DNA of 55,568 nt from Desulfocurvibacter africanus subsp. africanus DSM 2603 (GCF_000422545.1 NZ_KE383874.1:1-55568); one strand, 5' to 3'. Positions 24,547 through 34,450 are shown, counted from the first letter of the stretch. Notes: a model not told the origin generated them from the letters alone. A program made the numbers and translations.

Positions 24547-26113
24547 GACCTGCACCTTCGTTGACAATTATGAGCGGTGCGCCGGTCATCTGCACCGGGA
24601 TGGGCAAGCCCATTAGCATGAGCAGCGTGGGCGCGATGTCGCCAAGGATGCCGCCCTGGCGCAGGGCAACATTGTCCAATGCAAGCTCCACGCCCTGCTC
24701 GATGTAAACGAATGGTACCGGGTTCTTGCTGTGCGCAGTCTGCTTGCCGCCCTTCTCGTCAAGCATCTCCTCGGCATTGCCATGGTCCGCGGTTATGCAG
24801 ATGCGGCCGCCAGAGGCCAGAACCGCTTCGACTATGCGCGCCACGCACTCGTCCACGGCTTTGGCCGCTTCCATGGCCGCCGGGATAATGCCTGTATGGC
24901 CCACCATATCCAAGTTGGCCAAGTTGCAGACAGTAAGATCGTAGTCGCGCCATTTGGCCAGCAGAATATCCGTGACCTGACGCACGCTCATCTCCGGCTT
25001 CAGGTCATAAGTGGCCACGTCTCGTGGAGATGGCACCAGGACGCGATCTTCGCCAGGAAAAGGCTCTTCCCGGCCGCAACTCAAAAAATAGGTCACATGG
25101 GCGTATTTTTCGGTTTCGGCTAGCCGGAGTTGCTTCAAGTCCGCCTCGGAGACTATTTGGCCCAGGGACTTGTCCACTGATTGGGGAGGGTAAGCCGCGG
25201 GCAGAGGGAAATCCGAGTCATACTCGGTCATGGTCGCCAGCATGGCCAGCTTGGGCCAACTCTTGCGCGCAAACCCCTTGAACTCCGCGTCATGGAGAGC
25301 TCGCGTGATCTGCCGGGCACGATCGGCACGGAAGTTGAAAAAGATGACGACATCGCCGTCCTGCAAAGTTCCAAGAGGCGCGCCATTGGCATCAACCACC
25401 ACGCGCGGCTTCACGAACTCGTCGTTTTCCCCCGCGGCATAGGCTTCCTCGATGGCCGCAACCGGGTCCACAATCTTCTGGCCTTGCCCCAAGGTCAGGG
25501 CATCATAGGCCAGTTCGTTGCGTTCCCAGCGCTTGTCGCGGTCCATGGCCCAATAGCGGCCGATGACTGAAGCGACGCGCCCAATACCGATTTCTTTCAT
25601 CTTCGCCATGAGATGGCGAAGATAGCCCGCGCCACTGGTCGGCGGCGTGTCGCGGCCGTCCAGGAACGCATGCACGAGCACATTGTCCAGCCCCTGACGC
25701 TTGGCCAGCTCAAGCAAGGCGAAGATGTGCTTCTCGTGACTGTGTACGCCGCCGTCCGAGACCAGACCCATCAGGTGCAGCCGGCCTCCGCTCGTCTTGG
25801 CCAAATGCGCGGCCTGCGTCAACGCCGGGTTCTCGAAGAAGCTGCCATCCTCGATGGCCACGTCGATGCGGGTCATGTCCTGATATATCACGCGTCCCGC
25901 ACCGATATTCATGTGCCCGACCTCGGAATTGCCCATGAACCCGTCAGGCAGGCCAACTGCCCGACCCGAGCAGGCCAGCAGCGTGGACGGGTATGTTGCG
26001 CGCAGCCTATCCAGCGTTGGGGTTCCGGCCATGCACACGGCATTGCCCGGTCCCTTTTCGGCGCAACCCCAGCCATCCAGGATGAGCAAAATGGTTGGCT
26101 TAATCGTCTGCAT
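24536..26113 (-). CDS. gpmI: 2,3-bisphosphoglycerate-independent phosphoglycerate mutase
   Basis: This 525-residue enzyme interconverts 3- and 2-phosphoglycerate in glycolysis and gluconeogenesis, using two Mn ions and a phosphoserine. Asp13 in ILDGWG and catalytic Ser63 in GNSEVGHMNIG are present, as are the HSHEKH region, FLDGRDTPP, FFNFRADRARQ and the C-terminal metal site ITADHGNAEEM. The length fits the family. It overlaps the end of rsfS by 14 bases, which implies translational coupling. Confidence 0.96.
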   Translation of the reverse strand: MQTIKPTILLILDGWGCAEKGPGNAVCMAGTPTLDRLRATYPSTLLACSGRAVGLPDGFMGNSEVGHMNIGAGRVIYQDMTRIDVAIEDGSFFENPALTQAAHLAKTSGGRLHLMGLVSDGGVHSHEKHIFALLELAKRQGLDNVLVHAFLDGRDTPPTSGAGYLRHLMAKMKEIGIGRVASVIGRYWAMDRDKRWERNELAYDALTLGQGQKIVDPVAAIEEAYAAGENDEFVKPRVVVDANGAPLGTLQDGDVVIFFNFRADRARQITRALHDAEFKGFARKSWPKLAMLATMTEYDSDFPLPAAYPPQSVDKSLGQIVSEADLKQLRLAETEKYAHVTYFLSCGREEPFPGEDRVLVPSPRDVATYDLKPEMSVRQVTDILLAKWRDYDLTVCNLANLDMVGHTGIIPAAMEAAKAVDECVARIVEAVLASGGRICITADHGNAEEMLDEKGGKQTAHSKNPVPFVYIEQGVELALDNVALRQGGILGDIAPTLLMLMGLPIPVQMTGAPLIIVNEGAGHAK

Positions 26114-26486
26114 GGAAGGGAAGCTCTATGGGAGTGCCTTCGGACCAGAGGCCCTCGATGTTATAGAACTGGCGGTTGTCTGTCTGAAAGATGTGCACAA
26201 GCACATCATTCAGGTCGATGAGGATCCAGCTTCCTTGCTGGGAACCCTCCATGCCCAGGTATTCGAGCTTTTCCTCGCTCACCTTGTCCAGGATGTGGTT
26301 AGCCAAACCTTGAGCATGGCGCACGCTGGAGGCCGTGGCCACTACCAAGCTTTCGGTGATGGGGCTTATGCCGCGAACATCGAGGGCGATTATATCGATG
26401 GCCTTCTTGTCGCGCAGCCACGTGGCCACGGTTTTGGCCTTGTCTGTGGTGGAAATAGTCCTGTGTAATTCCTTAACCTTCTGCAT
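26100..26486 (-). CDS. rsfS: Ribosomal silencing factor RsfS
   Basis: This 128-residue protein binds ribosomal protein L14 and blocks 30S-50S joining in starvation. Family features are KKAIDIIALDVRGISPITES at the N-terminus, VVATASSVRHAQGLANHI, EGSQQGSWILIDLNDVLVHIF and YNIEGLW. The ATG at 26486 has AAGGAG five bases upstream. It opens the rsfS-gpmI-zinc-ribbon unit; rsfS is often found near nicotinate adenylyltransferase, which is absent here. Confidence 0.94.
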   Translation of the reverse strand: MQKVKELHRTISTTDKAKTVATWLRDKKAIDIIALDVRGISPITESLVVATASSVRHAQGLANHILDKVSEEKLEYLGMEGSQQGSWILIDLNDVLVHIFQTDNRQFYNIEGLWSEGTPIELPFHADD

Positions 26487-26831
26487 GGAACTCCTTGTGG
26501 GCGCGTCGCCAATCCGGTTTTCGCCTCCGGCGATCCGGCTGCCGCCGGACGATTGGGCGCCTCGCGTGGGATCATAAGTATCGAACGCAAAACAATAATG
26601 CATTCCCCGCCACCTCGCAATGGCCGCGCCATAACTGATAGTTGCCCGCAACTGCAATATCGCGCCAAGCTGTCTGGATTTCGGGAAAAAACTTGACTGT
26701 CCCTCAGCCTCTCGGGCACAAAAAATTGCTCCGGCACGTTACCGTGCTGCCGTGAATCGCCGGCCTGTCGAGCGTTCCCTGTAGGCCATTTTGCCAAACA
26801 CGAATCACCAGCCTTTGTCAGGAGGAGTCGA
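26487..26831. other. Divergent intergenic region, rsfS / paaK
   Basis: It must hold both promoters. TTGACT at 26693 is a possible -35 box toward paaK without a good -10. A TCCGGCG/CGCCGGA hairpin lies at 26526-26549. No gene is seen. Confidence 0.4.
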
Positions 26832-28133
26832 ATGATCTTCGACGTCGACAAGGAGACCCTCCCGCGCGAGGATTTGGAAGCCTTGCAGCTTAGGCGTCTC
26901 AAATACCTTGTGGAGCGCACCTACGCCAACGTGCCCTTCTACCGGAACAAACTCGACGAATCCGGCGTCAAGCCCGCCGACATCCGCAAGCTTTCGGACG
27001 TACGCCTGCTGCCCTTTACCGAGAAGCAAGATCTGCGCAACAACTATCCCTTCGGGCTGTTCGCCGTGCCCAAGGAAAACGTGGTGCGCATCCATGCTTC
27101 CTCGGGCACCACGGGCAGGGCCACCGTGGTCGGCTACACTGCCAGGGACGTGGACAACTGGGCTCAGCTCATGGCCCGCTCGTTCATGGCCGCCGGAGCA
27201 ACCAGCCAAGACATCGTGCATAATGCTTACGGCTACGGCCTGTTCACCGGAGGTCTGGGCGCACATTACGGAGCGGAACGCCTGGGCGCGACCATCGTGC
27301 CCATCTCGGGTGGCAGCACCAAGCGCCAAGTCATGTTGCTCAAGGATTTCGGCGCCACCGTGATCTGCTGCACGCCCTCTTATGCCCTGTATCTCTTTGA
27401 GGCTGCGCAGGAGGCCGGCATTGATTTCGCGAGCCTGCCGCTCAAGGTTGGCATCTTCGGCGCCGAGCCTTGGACCGAGGAAATGCGCAAAGAGATCGAA
27501 TCCAAGCTGCAGATCAAGGCCATCGACATCTATGGCTTGTCCGAGATCATGGGTCCCGGCGTGGCCATCGAATGCGTGGAAGCCCAGAGCGGCCTACATA
27601 TCCAAGAAGATCATTTCCTGGCCGAGATCATCGATCCGGACACGGGTGAGCAGCTTCCTCCCGGCTCCACTGGCGAGCTCGTGCTGACCACGTTGACCAA
27701 GGAGGCCCAGCCGCTGCTGCGCTACCGCACGCGCGACATCACCTCCCTCGACTGCGTGCCCTGCCGCTGCGGCAGGACCTTCGCGCGCATGCGCCGCGTC
27801 AAGGGCCGCTCCGACGACATGCTCATCATCCGCGGAGTGAACGTCTTCCCCTCCCAGATCGAGTCAATCCTGCTGGAAACAGAAGGCTTGGCGCCGCACT
27901 ATCAGCTCGTAATACGCCGCGAAGGCGCATTGGACATGCTGGAGATCAACGTGGAGGTCAACGAGAAGCTCTTCTCGGATGAGATCAAGAATTTACAAAG
28001 GCTGGAAGCCAAGATACAAAAAAACATCAAAGAGTTCCTAGGCGTCACGGCCAAGATCAAGCTCGTGGAGCCAAAATCCATCCAACGCTCCGAAGGCAAG
28101 GCTAAACGCATCATCGACCAGCGGAACATCTAG
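26832..28133 (+). CDS. paaK: Phenylacetate-CoA ligase family adenylate-forming enzyme
   Basis: This 433-residue enzyme activates an aryl acid such as phenylacetate or indoleacetate with ATP and CoA. It has the signature loop [16 protein letters not shown] near residues 92-107, [43 protein letters not shown] and the C-terminal [20 protein letters not shown]. CxC-type cysteines near CVPCRCGR fit the family. AGGAGG precedes the ATG. The next gene, 30 bases on, encodes an ACT-domain protein, a pairing common in anaerobes where the ligase accompanies amino-acid or aryl-acid metabolism; ACT may sense aromatic amino acids. Confidence 0.93.
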   Translation: MIFDVDKETLPREDLEALQLRRLKYLVERTYANVPFYRNKLDESGVKPADIRKLSDVRLLPFTEKQDLRNNYPFGLFAVPKENVVRIHASSGTTGRATVVGYTARDVDNWAQLMARSFMAAGATSQDIVHNAYGYGLFTGGLGAHYGAERLGATIVPISGGSTKRQVMLLKDFGATVICCTPSYALYLFEAAQEAGIDFASLPLKVGIFGAEPWTEEMRKEIESKLQIKAIDIYGLSEIMGPGVAIECVEAQSGLHIQEDHFLAEIIDPDTGEQLPPGSTGELVLTTLTKEAQPLLRYRTRDITSLDCVPCRCGRTFARMRRVKGRSDDMLIIRGVNVFPSQIESILLETEGLAPHYQLVIRREGALDMLEINVEVNEKLFSDEIKNLQRLEAKIQKNIKEFLGVTAKIKLVEPKSIQRSEGKAKRIIDQRNI

Positions 28134-28163
28134 CCGCGATACGCGACACAAGCGAGGCTGACC

Positions 28164-28595
28164 ATGAAAGCGGACCAGTTGTCCATCTTCCTGGAGAATC
28201 GGGCCGGCCGATTGGCCGAGGTGACCAAGAGCCTTTCCGATGCGGGCATCAATATCAGAGCTCTGTCCCTGGCCGATACTTCCGACTTCGGCATTCTGCG
28301 GCTCATCGTCTCGGACTTCGAGAAAGCCCGCCAAGTGCTCAAGGAAAAAGGCTTCACCGTGGGCCGCACCTCGGTCGTGGCCGTGGCGGTGCCGGACAGA
28401 CCGGGCGGATTGCATGAGCTGCTGGAGCTTTTCGGCAAAAACGGGATCAATGTCGAATACATGTACGCCTTCGTGCAGCAAAGCGGCACCAACGCCACTA
28501 TTATCTTCCGCTTTGACCGCACCGAGCAGGCCATCGAACTCCTGCAGGCCAACAACATCACCATCATTCCCAGCCAGAAGCTCTACAGCATGTAA
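28164..28595 (+). CDS. Tandem ACT-domain protein
   Basis: This 143-residue protein consists of two ACT domains: LSIFLENRAGRLAEVTKSLSD (about 6-26) and VAVPDRPGGLHELLELFGKN (about 73-92), each with the ligand-binding Gly turn. ACT pairs bind amino acids and regulate partner enzymes. It follows paaK with GAGG before its ATG and a terminator after it, so the two form an operon. Confidence 0.9.
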   Translation: MKADQLSIFLENRAGRLAEVTKSLSDAGINIRALSLADTSDFGILRLIVSDFEKARQVLKEKGFTVGRTSVVAVAVPDRPGGLHELLELFGKNGINVEYMYAFVQQSGTNATIIFRFDRTEQAIELLQANNITIIPSQKLYSM

Positions 28596-28606
28596 AGCTA
28601 GATTTT

Positions 28607-28635
28607 TCAGGCGGGTGGCCCGGCCGCCCGCCTGA
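28607..28635. terminator. Terminator after the paaK-ACT operon
   Basis: TCAGGCGGG (28607-28615) pairs with CCCGCCTGA (28627-28635), 12 bases after the ACT stop. Confidence 0.7.
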
Positions 28636-28727
28636 CTTCTTGGCATTATTCCTTTCTCCACTCTCCACGCCCAGCCTTCCCTTTCCTCACGCCAGAGCTT
28701 ATCTTGTGAGCTTATTGCGGAGGACTT

Positions 28728-30161
28728 ATGCGCCCGGACACTCTCGAACGTATTTCACCTTGGGAATGGCGACTACAGCCTACCGGCTCCATGCGCGTGC
28801 CCGGTGTGATCTACGCCTCCGAGCCCTTGCTGCGGGACATGGAAGAAGACGTGCTCATACAGCTTGCCGGAGTGGCCTCGCTGCCCGGCGTGACGGGCAC
28901 GGTCTATGCCATGCCCGACGCCCACACGGGCTTCGGCTTTCCGATCGGCGGCGTTGCGGCCATGGACCCTGATCGTGGCGGGGTGATCTCGGCCGGTGGT
29001 GTGGGTTACGACATTGCCTGTGGAGTGCGTGTACTGCTCTCGGGCATGCACATAGACGATCTGCTGCCCCATCAGGAAACTTTGGCCGATGCCTTGTTCG
29101 CGACCATCCCTGCAGGCGTGGGCAGCACGGGAGCCATCCGCCTGAACGACGACGAGACGGACGCCATGCTGGCCCGTGGCGCTGCTTGGGCTGTGGGGCG
29201 TGGCTGGGGGCGCGGTGATGACCTGGCGCACATCGAAGACCACGGCACTGCGCCAGGAGCCGAGCCGGAGCTGGTTTCAGCCGAGGCTCGCAAGCGCCAG
29301 CGCGACGAGATGGGAACCTTGGGTTCAGGCAACCATTATCTGGAAATCCAGGTCGTGGAGGACATTATCGATGCCGCTGCGGCTGACGCCTTCGGCCTGC
29401 GCTTGGGCGACGTGCTCGTGGCCATTCACTGCGGCTCGCGCGGTTTGGGGCATCAGGTTGCCACTGATTACTCAAAGCTCATGCTCGCCGAGGCGCCTAA
29501 GCATAAGATCACCCTGCCGCACCGTGATCTGGCCTGCGCACCTATTCGTTCGGAGTTGGGCCGTCGCTATCTGGGCGCAATGCGCGCGGGCATCAACTGC
29601 GCCCTGGCCAACCGCCAGATCCTGACGCATCTTGTCCGCGAGGCCTTTGAGCGGGTTTTCCGGAAGTCCGTGGCCCTGCCTTTGCTGTATGACGTTGCCC
29701 ACAACACATGCAGGGAAGAAGAGCATCGCGTGGGTCCCGTGTCTCGCCGGCTGTATGTGCACCGCAAGGGCGCCACGCGGGCTTTGCCGCCGGGGCACCC
29801 TGCGCTGCCGGCGGAATTTTCCAAGGTCGGCCAGCCAGTGCTCGTGGGCGGCAGCATGGGTACTGCATCGTACATCCTGGCCGGTATGGCCGGCAGCGAG
29901 GGCAAGTCCTTGTCCTCGGCCTGCCACGGAGCCGGCAGACTTATGAGCCGCGGCGAGGCCAAACGCCGCTTCCAGGGCCGTGAAGTGGTCGGCAGCCTCA
30001 AACGCCAGGGAATCCTCGTACGCACTCCGTCCTTCAAGGGAGTCGCCGAGGAGGCTCCCGGGGCTTACAAGGACGTGCACATGGTTATCGAGGTCACTCA
30101 GCATGCAGGCTTGGCCCGGCCGGTGGCCAAGGTCAGGCCCGTGATCAACGTCAAAGGCTAG
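28728..30161 (+). CDS. rtcB: RNA-splicing ligase RtcB
   Basis: This 477-residue Mn- and GTP-dependent ligase joins RNA 2',3'-cyclic phosphate or 3'-phosphate ends to 5'-OH ends. PDAHTGFGFPIGGVAA and GVGYDIACGVR carry metal ligands, GSGNHYLEI and IHCGSRGLGH the next metal histidines, YDVAHNTCR another, and CHGAGRLMSR holds the histidine (about residue 400) that becomes guanylylated. GGAGG precedes the ATG. Archease and the RtcR regulator, frequent partners, are not next to it. Confidence 0.95.
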   Translation: MRPDTLERISPWEWRLQPTGSMRVPGVIYASEPLLRDMEEDVLIQLAGVASLPGVTGTVYAMPDAHTGFGFPIGGVAAMDPDRGGVISAGGVGYDIACGVRVLLSGMHIDDLLPHQETLADALFATIPAGVGSTGAIRLNDDETDAMLARGAAWAVGRGWGRGDDLAHIEDHGTAPGAEPELVSAEARKRQRDEMGTLGSGNHYLEIQVVEDIIDAAAADAFGLRLGDVLVAIHCGSRGLGHQVATDYSKLMLAEAPKHKITLPHRDLACAPIRSELGRRYLGAMRAGINCALANRQILTHLVREAFERVFRKSVALPLLYDVAHNTCREEEHRVGPVSRRLYVHRKGATRALPPGHPALPAEFSKVGQPVLVGGSMGTASYILAGMAGSEGKSLSSACHGAGRLMSRGEAKRRFQGREVVGSLKRQGILVRTPSFKGVAEEAPGAYKDVHMVIEVTQHAGLARPVAKVRPVINVKG

Positions 30162-30241
30162 CCACGTTTTTCCGAATGCTCGACTAAAAAAATCAGTGTT
30201 TTTAAGTTGAAGTTCCACCAGGATCGAAGAACAAGCCTTCA

Positions 30242-32356
30242 ATGGGTGACCGATTTCCAACCACGGCGCACATCGGCCTTGCCCCTGTGGCCGTGGCGAA
30301 CTATAAGGGGGCGATTTTGCCAATCTGGAGGTCGCCCCCCCGGCCTCCCGCAAGAAGGGGATTAACTATTACTACCGCGGCCCAGACCAGGGTCCTGCTC
30401 CTTGGTGGCCATCCTGCCATCGAGGATATCAGGATTTACCTGGCGAATAATTTATTGGACGTATTCGTCGTCAACAACCTTGATGGGCTATCGCTCGATA
30501 GCACTCAAAATGTTAGCTGCGTTTTGCTCCACCTTGGTGAGGGCCACAACGCCATGACCGAATGCATCCAAGACTATTTAGCTAAAAAGCTGGAAGTGCC
30601 GACCATTCTGCTGCACAGCGGCAACTCGGAAGCGCCCGCCACGGCTTGGCCCTTCGTTGCCAGCTATTCTTTAGATCGGTTGGATATGGACCGTTTGCAT
30701 AGCGATATTGAAATGCTCTGTAAGATGGAAAAAAGGCTACGCGCAACTGCCTCCGCGCATAAGAGCACGGGAAATACCCCATCGGAAACGTTGACCCAGG
30801 GGAAGATTTCCGTCCAGACTCAGAGGAATTTTCTTACTATGGTGAGCCACGATATACGTACGCCCATGAGCGGCATCATCGGCATGGCCGATCTTGCTCT
30901 GACAAAGACGGATTCTCCAGCTGTACGCCGGCACATTGAGACAATAAAGCAGTCCGCGCAATCACTTCTGTCCACTCTCAACGACATTGTCGACCTTTCA
31001 CACAGCGAAGCCGGCAATCTGAAACTGGACAACAGGCCTCTGCAGTTGCGTGAAACGCTTGCTCCTTCAATGGAGGTCATCGCGAATTTGTGCCGGGAAA
31101 AGGGTCTGGCCTTCTCCTGCCGCTTCGATCCTCATATTCCGGAATACCTGGAAGGCGATCCAGGCCGCCTGATCCAGATATTTAATAACCTGCTCATGAA
31201 CGCGGTAACATTTACCCAGCAGGGCGAAATCTCAGTCAAGGCAGAAGCGATGGACACGCAGGGCCAATCTGCCGCAAACGGCATGGTGCGTGTGCGGTTC
31301 TGCGTGCAGGACACGGGAATCGGTCTGTCTAAGGAGTTCCAGGGGCAATTCCTAGCAGGCTTATCTCCGGAGCATGACTGTCAAATCATTCCGAACACCG
31401 GCGCCAGCCTGACCCTGGGCCTCGTTCACAACTTGGTCCAACTCATGGGCGGCAGCCTCGATTTGGAGAGTCAGAAGAACGTCGGCAGCATCTTTCGGAT
31501 TACCCTGCCCTTTACCCGCGCCAGCGTGCCACGCGCTAGACAGAAAAAAGCCACGCAACTTGATTCACCCGATTCTGGACCTGAAGCCCTAAGCGTCCTG
31601 CTCGTAGAGGATAACAAGGTAAACCAGCTTTTTACCAGGGAGATGCTTTTGGCCGAGGGACACAGCGTCATAGTGGCGGAAAACGGCCAGGAGGCCGTGG
31701 ATATCCTCGCGCGACAGCGCTTCGATATCGTGCTCATGGATATCCAGATGCCTGTCATGGACGGAGTTGAGGCCACTCGGACTATTCGTGACCCGAGTTC
31801 CGCAGTTCTGGATCACGACGTTCCCATCATTGCCCTCACAGCCCATGCCATCAAGGGCGACAGGGAACGCTTCATACAGGCGGGCATGACCGATTACCTT
31901 ACTAAGCCCGTAGATTTCCGTAAACTCTTCGGGATCATGACCACCCTGTTTCCGAGCAAGAAGATTGTCGCTGGCTCTCCCCCTCCTCCTGTGACCGTAT
32001 CGTCGACTCAGGAACAAAACGGTCCTGCCATCGACCTTGAGTGGTTCGGCAAGATGCTGTCTTCCCGAAAGGACTTTCTCAGGCGCATGTTCGAAGTTTT
32101 CGTACGTGAAGAGCCCTTGCGTCTGGAGAAAACCAAGAAGGCCCTGGAGGCGGGAGATATGGAAATCCTGCGCTTTCTGGCCCACTCCATCAAGGGCGCC
32201 ACGGCAACCATGGGCGCGTATGGGGCCAGGGATCACGCCGCGGCCTTGGAAAAGGCCGCCAAAGCGGCGGACCCCCAGGAGGCAAGCTGCCAATACGCGC
32301 GACTGGCCGAGGAGATGGGGAGGGTCTTGGAGTTCATGCAGGGATTTTTGGACTAG
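30242..32356 (+). CDS. Cytoplasmic hybrid histidine kinase (pseudo-receiver-HisKA-HATPase-REC-Hpt)
   Basis: This protein of up to 704 residues has a receiver-like region without the acidic pocket (about 48-160), the H-box MVSHDIRTPMSG near 203, an ATPase domain with N-box NLLMNAVTF and VQDTGIGL, a receiver with Asp near 499 in LMDIQMPVMDG and TKPVD, and a C-terminal Hpt with AHSIKGATATMGA near 650. No transmembrane segment. The ATPase G2 box reads NTGASLTLGL instead of GTGLGLxI, so ATP-lid function may be altered. The start is uncertain: the ATG at 30242 has no good ribosome site and a GGGGGCGA/TCGCCCCC hairpin lies at 30307-30339 in the first codons. Translation may begin further in. Confidence 0.85.
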   Translation: MGDRFPTTAHIGLAPVAVANYKGAILPIWRSPPRPPARRGLTITTAAQTRVLLLGGHPAIEDIRIYLANNLLDVFVVNNLDGLSLDSTQNVSCVLLHLGEGHNAMTECIQDYLAKKLEVPTILLHSGNSEAPATAWPFVASYSLDRLDMDRLHSDIEMLCKMEKRLRATASAHKSTGNTPSETLTQGKISVQTQRNFLTMVSHDIRTPMSGIIGMADLALTKTDSPAVRRHIETIKQSAQSLLSTLNDIVDLSHSEAGNLKLDNRPLQLRETLAPSMEVIANLCREKGLAFSCRFDPHIPEYLEGDPGRLIQIFNNLLMNAVTFTQQGEISVKAEAMDTQGQSAANGMVRVRFCVQDTGIGLSKEFQGQFLAGLSPEHDCQIIPNTGASLTLGLVHNLVQLMGGSLDLESQKNVGSIFRITLPFTRASVPRARQKKATQLDSPDSGPEALSVLLVEDNKVNQLFTREMLLAEGHSVIVAENGQEAVDILARQRFDIVLMDIQMPVMDGVEATRTIRDPSSAVLDHDVPIIALTAHAIKGDRERFIQAGMTDYLTKPVDFRKLFGIMTTLFPSKKIVAGSPPPPVTVSSTQEQNGPAIDLEWFGKMLSSRKDFLRRMFEVFVREEPLRLEKTKKALEAGDMEILRFLAHSIKGATATMGAYGARDHAAALEKAAKAADPQEASCQYARLAEEMGRVLEFMQGFLD

Positions 32357-32364
32357 AAGCCATC

Positions 32365-33009
32365 TCATGACCCACGGCCAACCGCCACGGCCTTGGCCAA
32401 GGCACGAGCGGCATCTTTCGGCGAGGGAGCGGAACAGATGGCCGAAACCACGGCCACCCCTTCGGCTCCGGCAGATACGATCCGAGCAGCATTGCCGACG
32501 TCCACCCCGCCGATGCCTACCATGGGCCGACTGATGCGCGGGCGTAAACGGCGCAGTCCCTCGATGCCCCACGGCTGGTGACAGAAGTCCGTCTTGGTCG
32601 AGGTCGGGAACACAGGGCCGACTCCGTAGTAGTCCACCGGCAGCCCCTCGGCCTCAAGAATCTGCTCCAGTGTATCCGTGGACAGCCCCAGGATGGCCCG
32701 TGGCCCAAGAATGCGCCGCACATCCAGCACATGCATGTCGCCCTGCCCTACGTGCACACCGTCCGCACCCGCAGCCAGAGCTACATCGACCCGGTCGTTA
32801 ATGAGCAGCGGAACGCCTTGTGGCGCCAGCATGGCCTTGAGGGCCCGGGCCAGCTCCACGAACTCGCGGGTATCGGCCATCTTCTCGCGCAACTGGACCA
32901 TGCTGACCCCGCCGCGCACGGCTTGGCCCACGATATCCAACAGGTCGCGGCCCTGGCACAGGGGCCGATCCGTGACAAGGTATACGCTCAGATCGAAAGA
33001 GCGGCTCAT
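32365..33009 (-). CDS. thiE: Thiamine-phosphate synthase
   Basis: This 214-residue TIM-barrel enzyme couples HMP-pyrophosphate and thiazole phosphate to thiamine phosphate. Family signatures are YLVTDRPLCQGR, GGVSMVQLREK, LLINDRVDVALAAGADGVHVGQ, LGLSTDTLEQ, DYYGVGPVFPTSTK and VGIGGV near the C-terminus, with a phosphate-binding loop GAEGVAVVSAI. GAGGAAG precedes the ATG. It shares its strand with the thiamine-binding protein just upstream. No TPP riboswitch is apparent before either gene. Confidence 0.94.
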   Translation of the reverse strand: MSRSFDLSVYLVTDRPLCQGRDLLDIVGQAVRGGVSMVQLREKMADTREFVELARALKAMLAPQGVPLLINDRVDVALAAGADGVHVGQGDMHVLDVRRILGPRAILGLSTDTLEQILEAEGLPVDYYGVGPVFPTSTKTDFCHQPWGIEGLRRLRPRISRPMVGIGGVDVGNAARIVSAGAEGVAVVSAICSAPSPKDAARALAKAVAVGRGS

Positions 33010-33079
33010 GCGGTCTTCCTCGAATTACATTAGCAATATGTATGCAAGCAGGCTTGCCGGAGGCGAAAATGAACGGCGG

Positions 33080-33379
33080 CTAGCCGACTAACCTTTTCTC
33101 CACATCGCCGACCTTCTGCTCCAGCCCACCGGAACGCCCCGCGCGGCCGTCCACCTTGAGGGTCATGTAGACCCTGTCGCAGTCAGCCTGCAAAGCCTTG
33201 AAGCAGCGGCCCACCACGGCCATGATCTCGTCGTACTCGCCCTCGATGGCCGTGCCCATTGGGCCTAAGCGATGGGGCAGGCCGCTGTCGCGGATGATCT
33301 TCACCGCGCGGGCCACGTATTCGGCCACGCTCTCGCCCTTGCCTACGGGAAAAAGAGACAGATCGACAATGACGCTCAT
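33080..33379 (-). CDS. MTH1187-family thiamine-binding protein
   Basis: This 99-residue protein starts MSVIVDLSLFPVGKGESVAEYVARAV and contains LGPMGTAIEGEYDEIMAVV, typical of the UPF0045/MTH1187 family (ferredoxin-like fold, binds thiamine or HMP-type ligands). GAGGAG precedes the ATG. It sits 70 bases upstream of thiE on the same strand, which fits a role in thiamine salvage or transfer. Confidence 0.85.
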   Translation of the reverse strand: MSVIVDLSLFPVGKGESVAEYVARAVKIIRDSGLPHRLGPMGTAIEGEYDEIMAVVGRCFKALQADCDRVYMTLKVDGRAGRSGGLEQKVGDVEKRLVG

Positions 33380-33513
33380 ACTGCGCTCCTCGATATTTTA
33401 GCTGACGGAATATGGCGCCGCACCCGCCCGGTGAGAAGTGCCCGGCTCAGGCCCTCTGCCTACCGCATGGGCCACGGAAAGAAAAGCCGCGGCCATGCCG
33501 TTGCCGGTCATAC

Positions 33514-33642
33514 TAGAGCAGATTGCTTTTAAGACGCCCGCTCCGGCGTTGACGGCGCAAGTGAATTGCGCCTACGCCGAAGCTAGCGGAAAGCCATGCC
33601 GACGCATGGCTTGCAGAGCATTTTCAAAAGCAAAATGCTCTA
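33514..33642 (-). mobile_element. MITE-like palindromic repeat, copy D (129 bp)
   Basis: Reverse orientation, TAGAGCAGATTGCTTTT to AAAAGCAAAATGCTCTA, of the subtype with GCCGAAGCTAGCGG inside. It lies between the divergent thiamine-binding and darP genes. Confidence 0.88.
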
Positions 33643-33857
33643 AGCGATCAGCCAGGCTTCAGGCCAAGCTTCATGCTGGGCTCCGCACAGTTGCCGGGAC
33701 AACACAATCCAAGCGTTGCCCGATGCACAGGCGGCAGGCATATATTGGCCTTTTGCGCCGCCGAGCTTGACCAGGCCCCGGCGGACCCTTATTCCCCCGA
33801 TTGCGATCGGTGCAAGCAAGGTCACGGCCTTGTCCGCAACGTCGCAAAGGAGACCGC

Positions 33858-34391
33858 ATGACAATGAAACGGCATGGCAACTATCTGCAGGAACTCAAGT
33901 CGCGTTCCCAGAAGAAGCGTGAAATGAACGCGCTCCAGGATCTGGGCGAGCGCCTGGTGGACCTGCCGCAGACAAAACTGGAGTCCCTCGGACTCGACAG
34001 CGTGATCGTGCAGGCCGCCGTCATGGCCCGCAAGCTGCGCGGTGCGAAGAACGACTCCTACCGCCGCCAGCTCCAGTACATCGGCCGGCTCATGCGCGAA
34101 ATCGATACAGCTCCGCTGCAGGAGCACTTCGCCGCGACTGACGCCGACCAGGAAGGTGAAATCCAGGTATTCAAACGCCTGGAGCGCTGGCGCGACGCGC
34201 TGCTGGAAGGCGACGAGAGCGTGCTCGACGAAATCCGCCAAGCCTTTCCCCAGGCCGACATTCCGGGCCTTCGTGAAACAGCCAACAAGGCCATCTCCGA
34301 AAAGGAGCTGGACCGGCCTGCCAAATCCGCGCGGCAGATCTTCCGTTACCTGCGCAGCCTGGAGAATGAAGCCCAGGACGAACAAGCCTGA
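33858..34391 (+). CDS. darP: Ribosome-associated 50S maturation factor DarP (YjgA/DUF615)
   Basis: This 177-residue helical protein has the family opening KSRSQKKREMNALQDLGERL, then RKLRGAKNDSYRRQLQYIGRLMR and QIFRYLRSL at the end. In E. coli YjgA binds late 50S precursors and promotes peptidyl-transferase-centre maturation. The ATG at 33858 has AAAGGAG upstream. A hairpin terminator follows. Confidence 0.93.
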   Translation: MTMKRHGNYLQELKSRSQKKREMNALQDLGERLVDLPQTKLESLGLDSVIVQAAVMARKLRGAKNDSYRRQLQYIGRLMREIDTAPLQEHFAATDADQEGEIQVFKRLERWRDALLEGDESVLDEIRQAFPQADIPGLRETANKAISEKELDRPAKSARQIFRYLRSLENEAQDEQA

Positions 34392-34450
34392 CGGCCGAGA
34401 CCGTCAGGCTGGGCGGGAAGCGACCGGAGTTTCCATCTCCGGCCGTTTCT
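34387..34450 (+). terminator. Terminator region after darP
   Basis: CCTGACGG/CCGTCAGG (34387-34408) overlaps the stop, and CCGGAG/CTCCGG (34424-34442) is followed by CCGTTTCTT. Confidence 0.65.

Noticed and set aside
33380-33513. TPP riboswitch before the thiamine-binding and thiE genes
   Set aside because: No CTGAGA and GACC-type core motifs in the expected order are visible.
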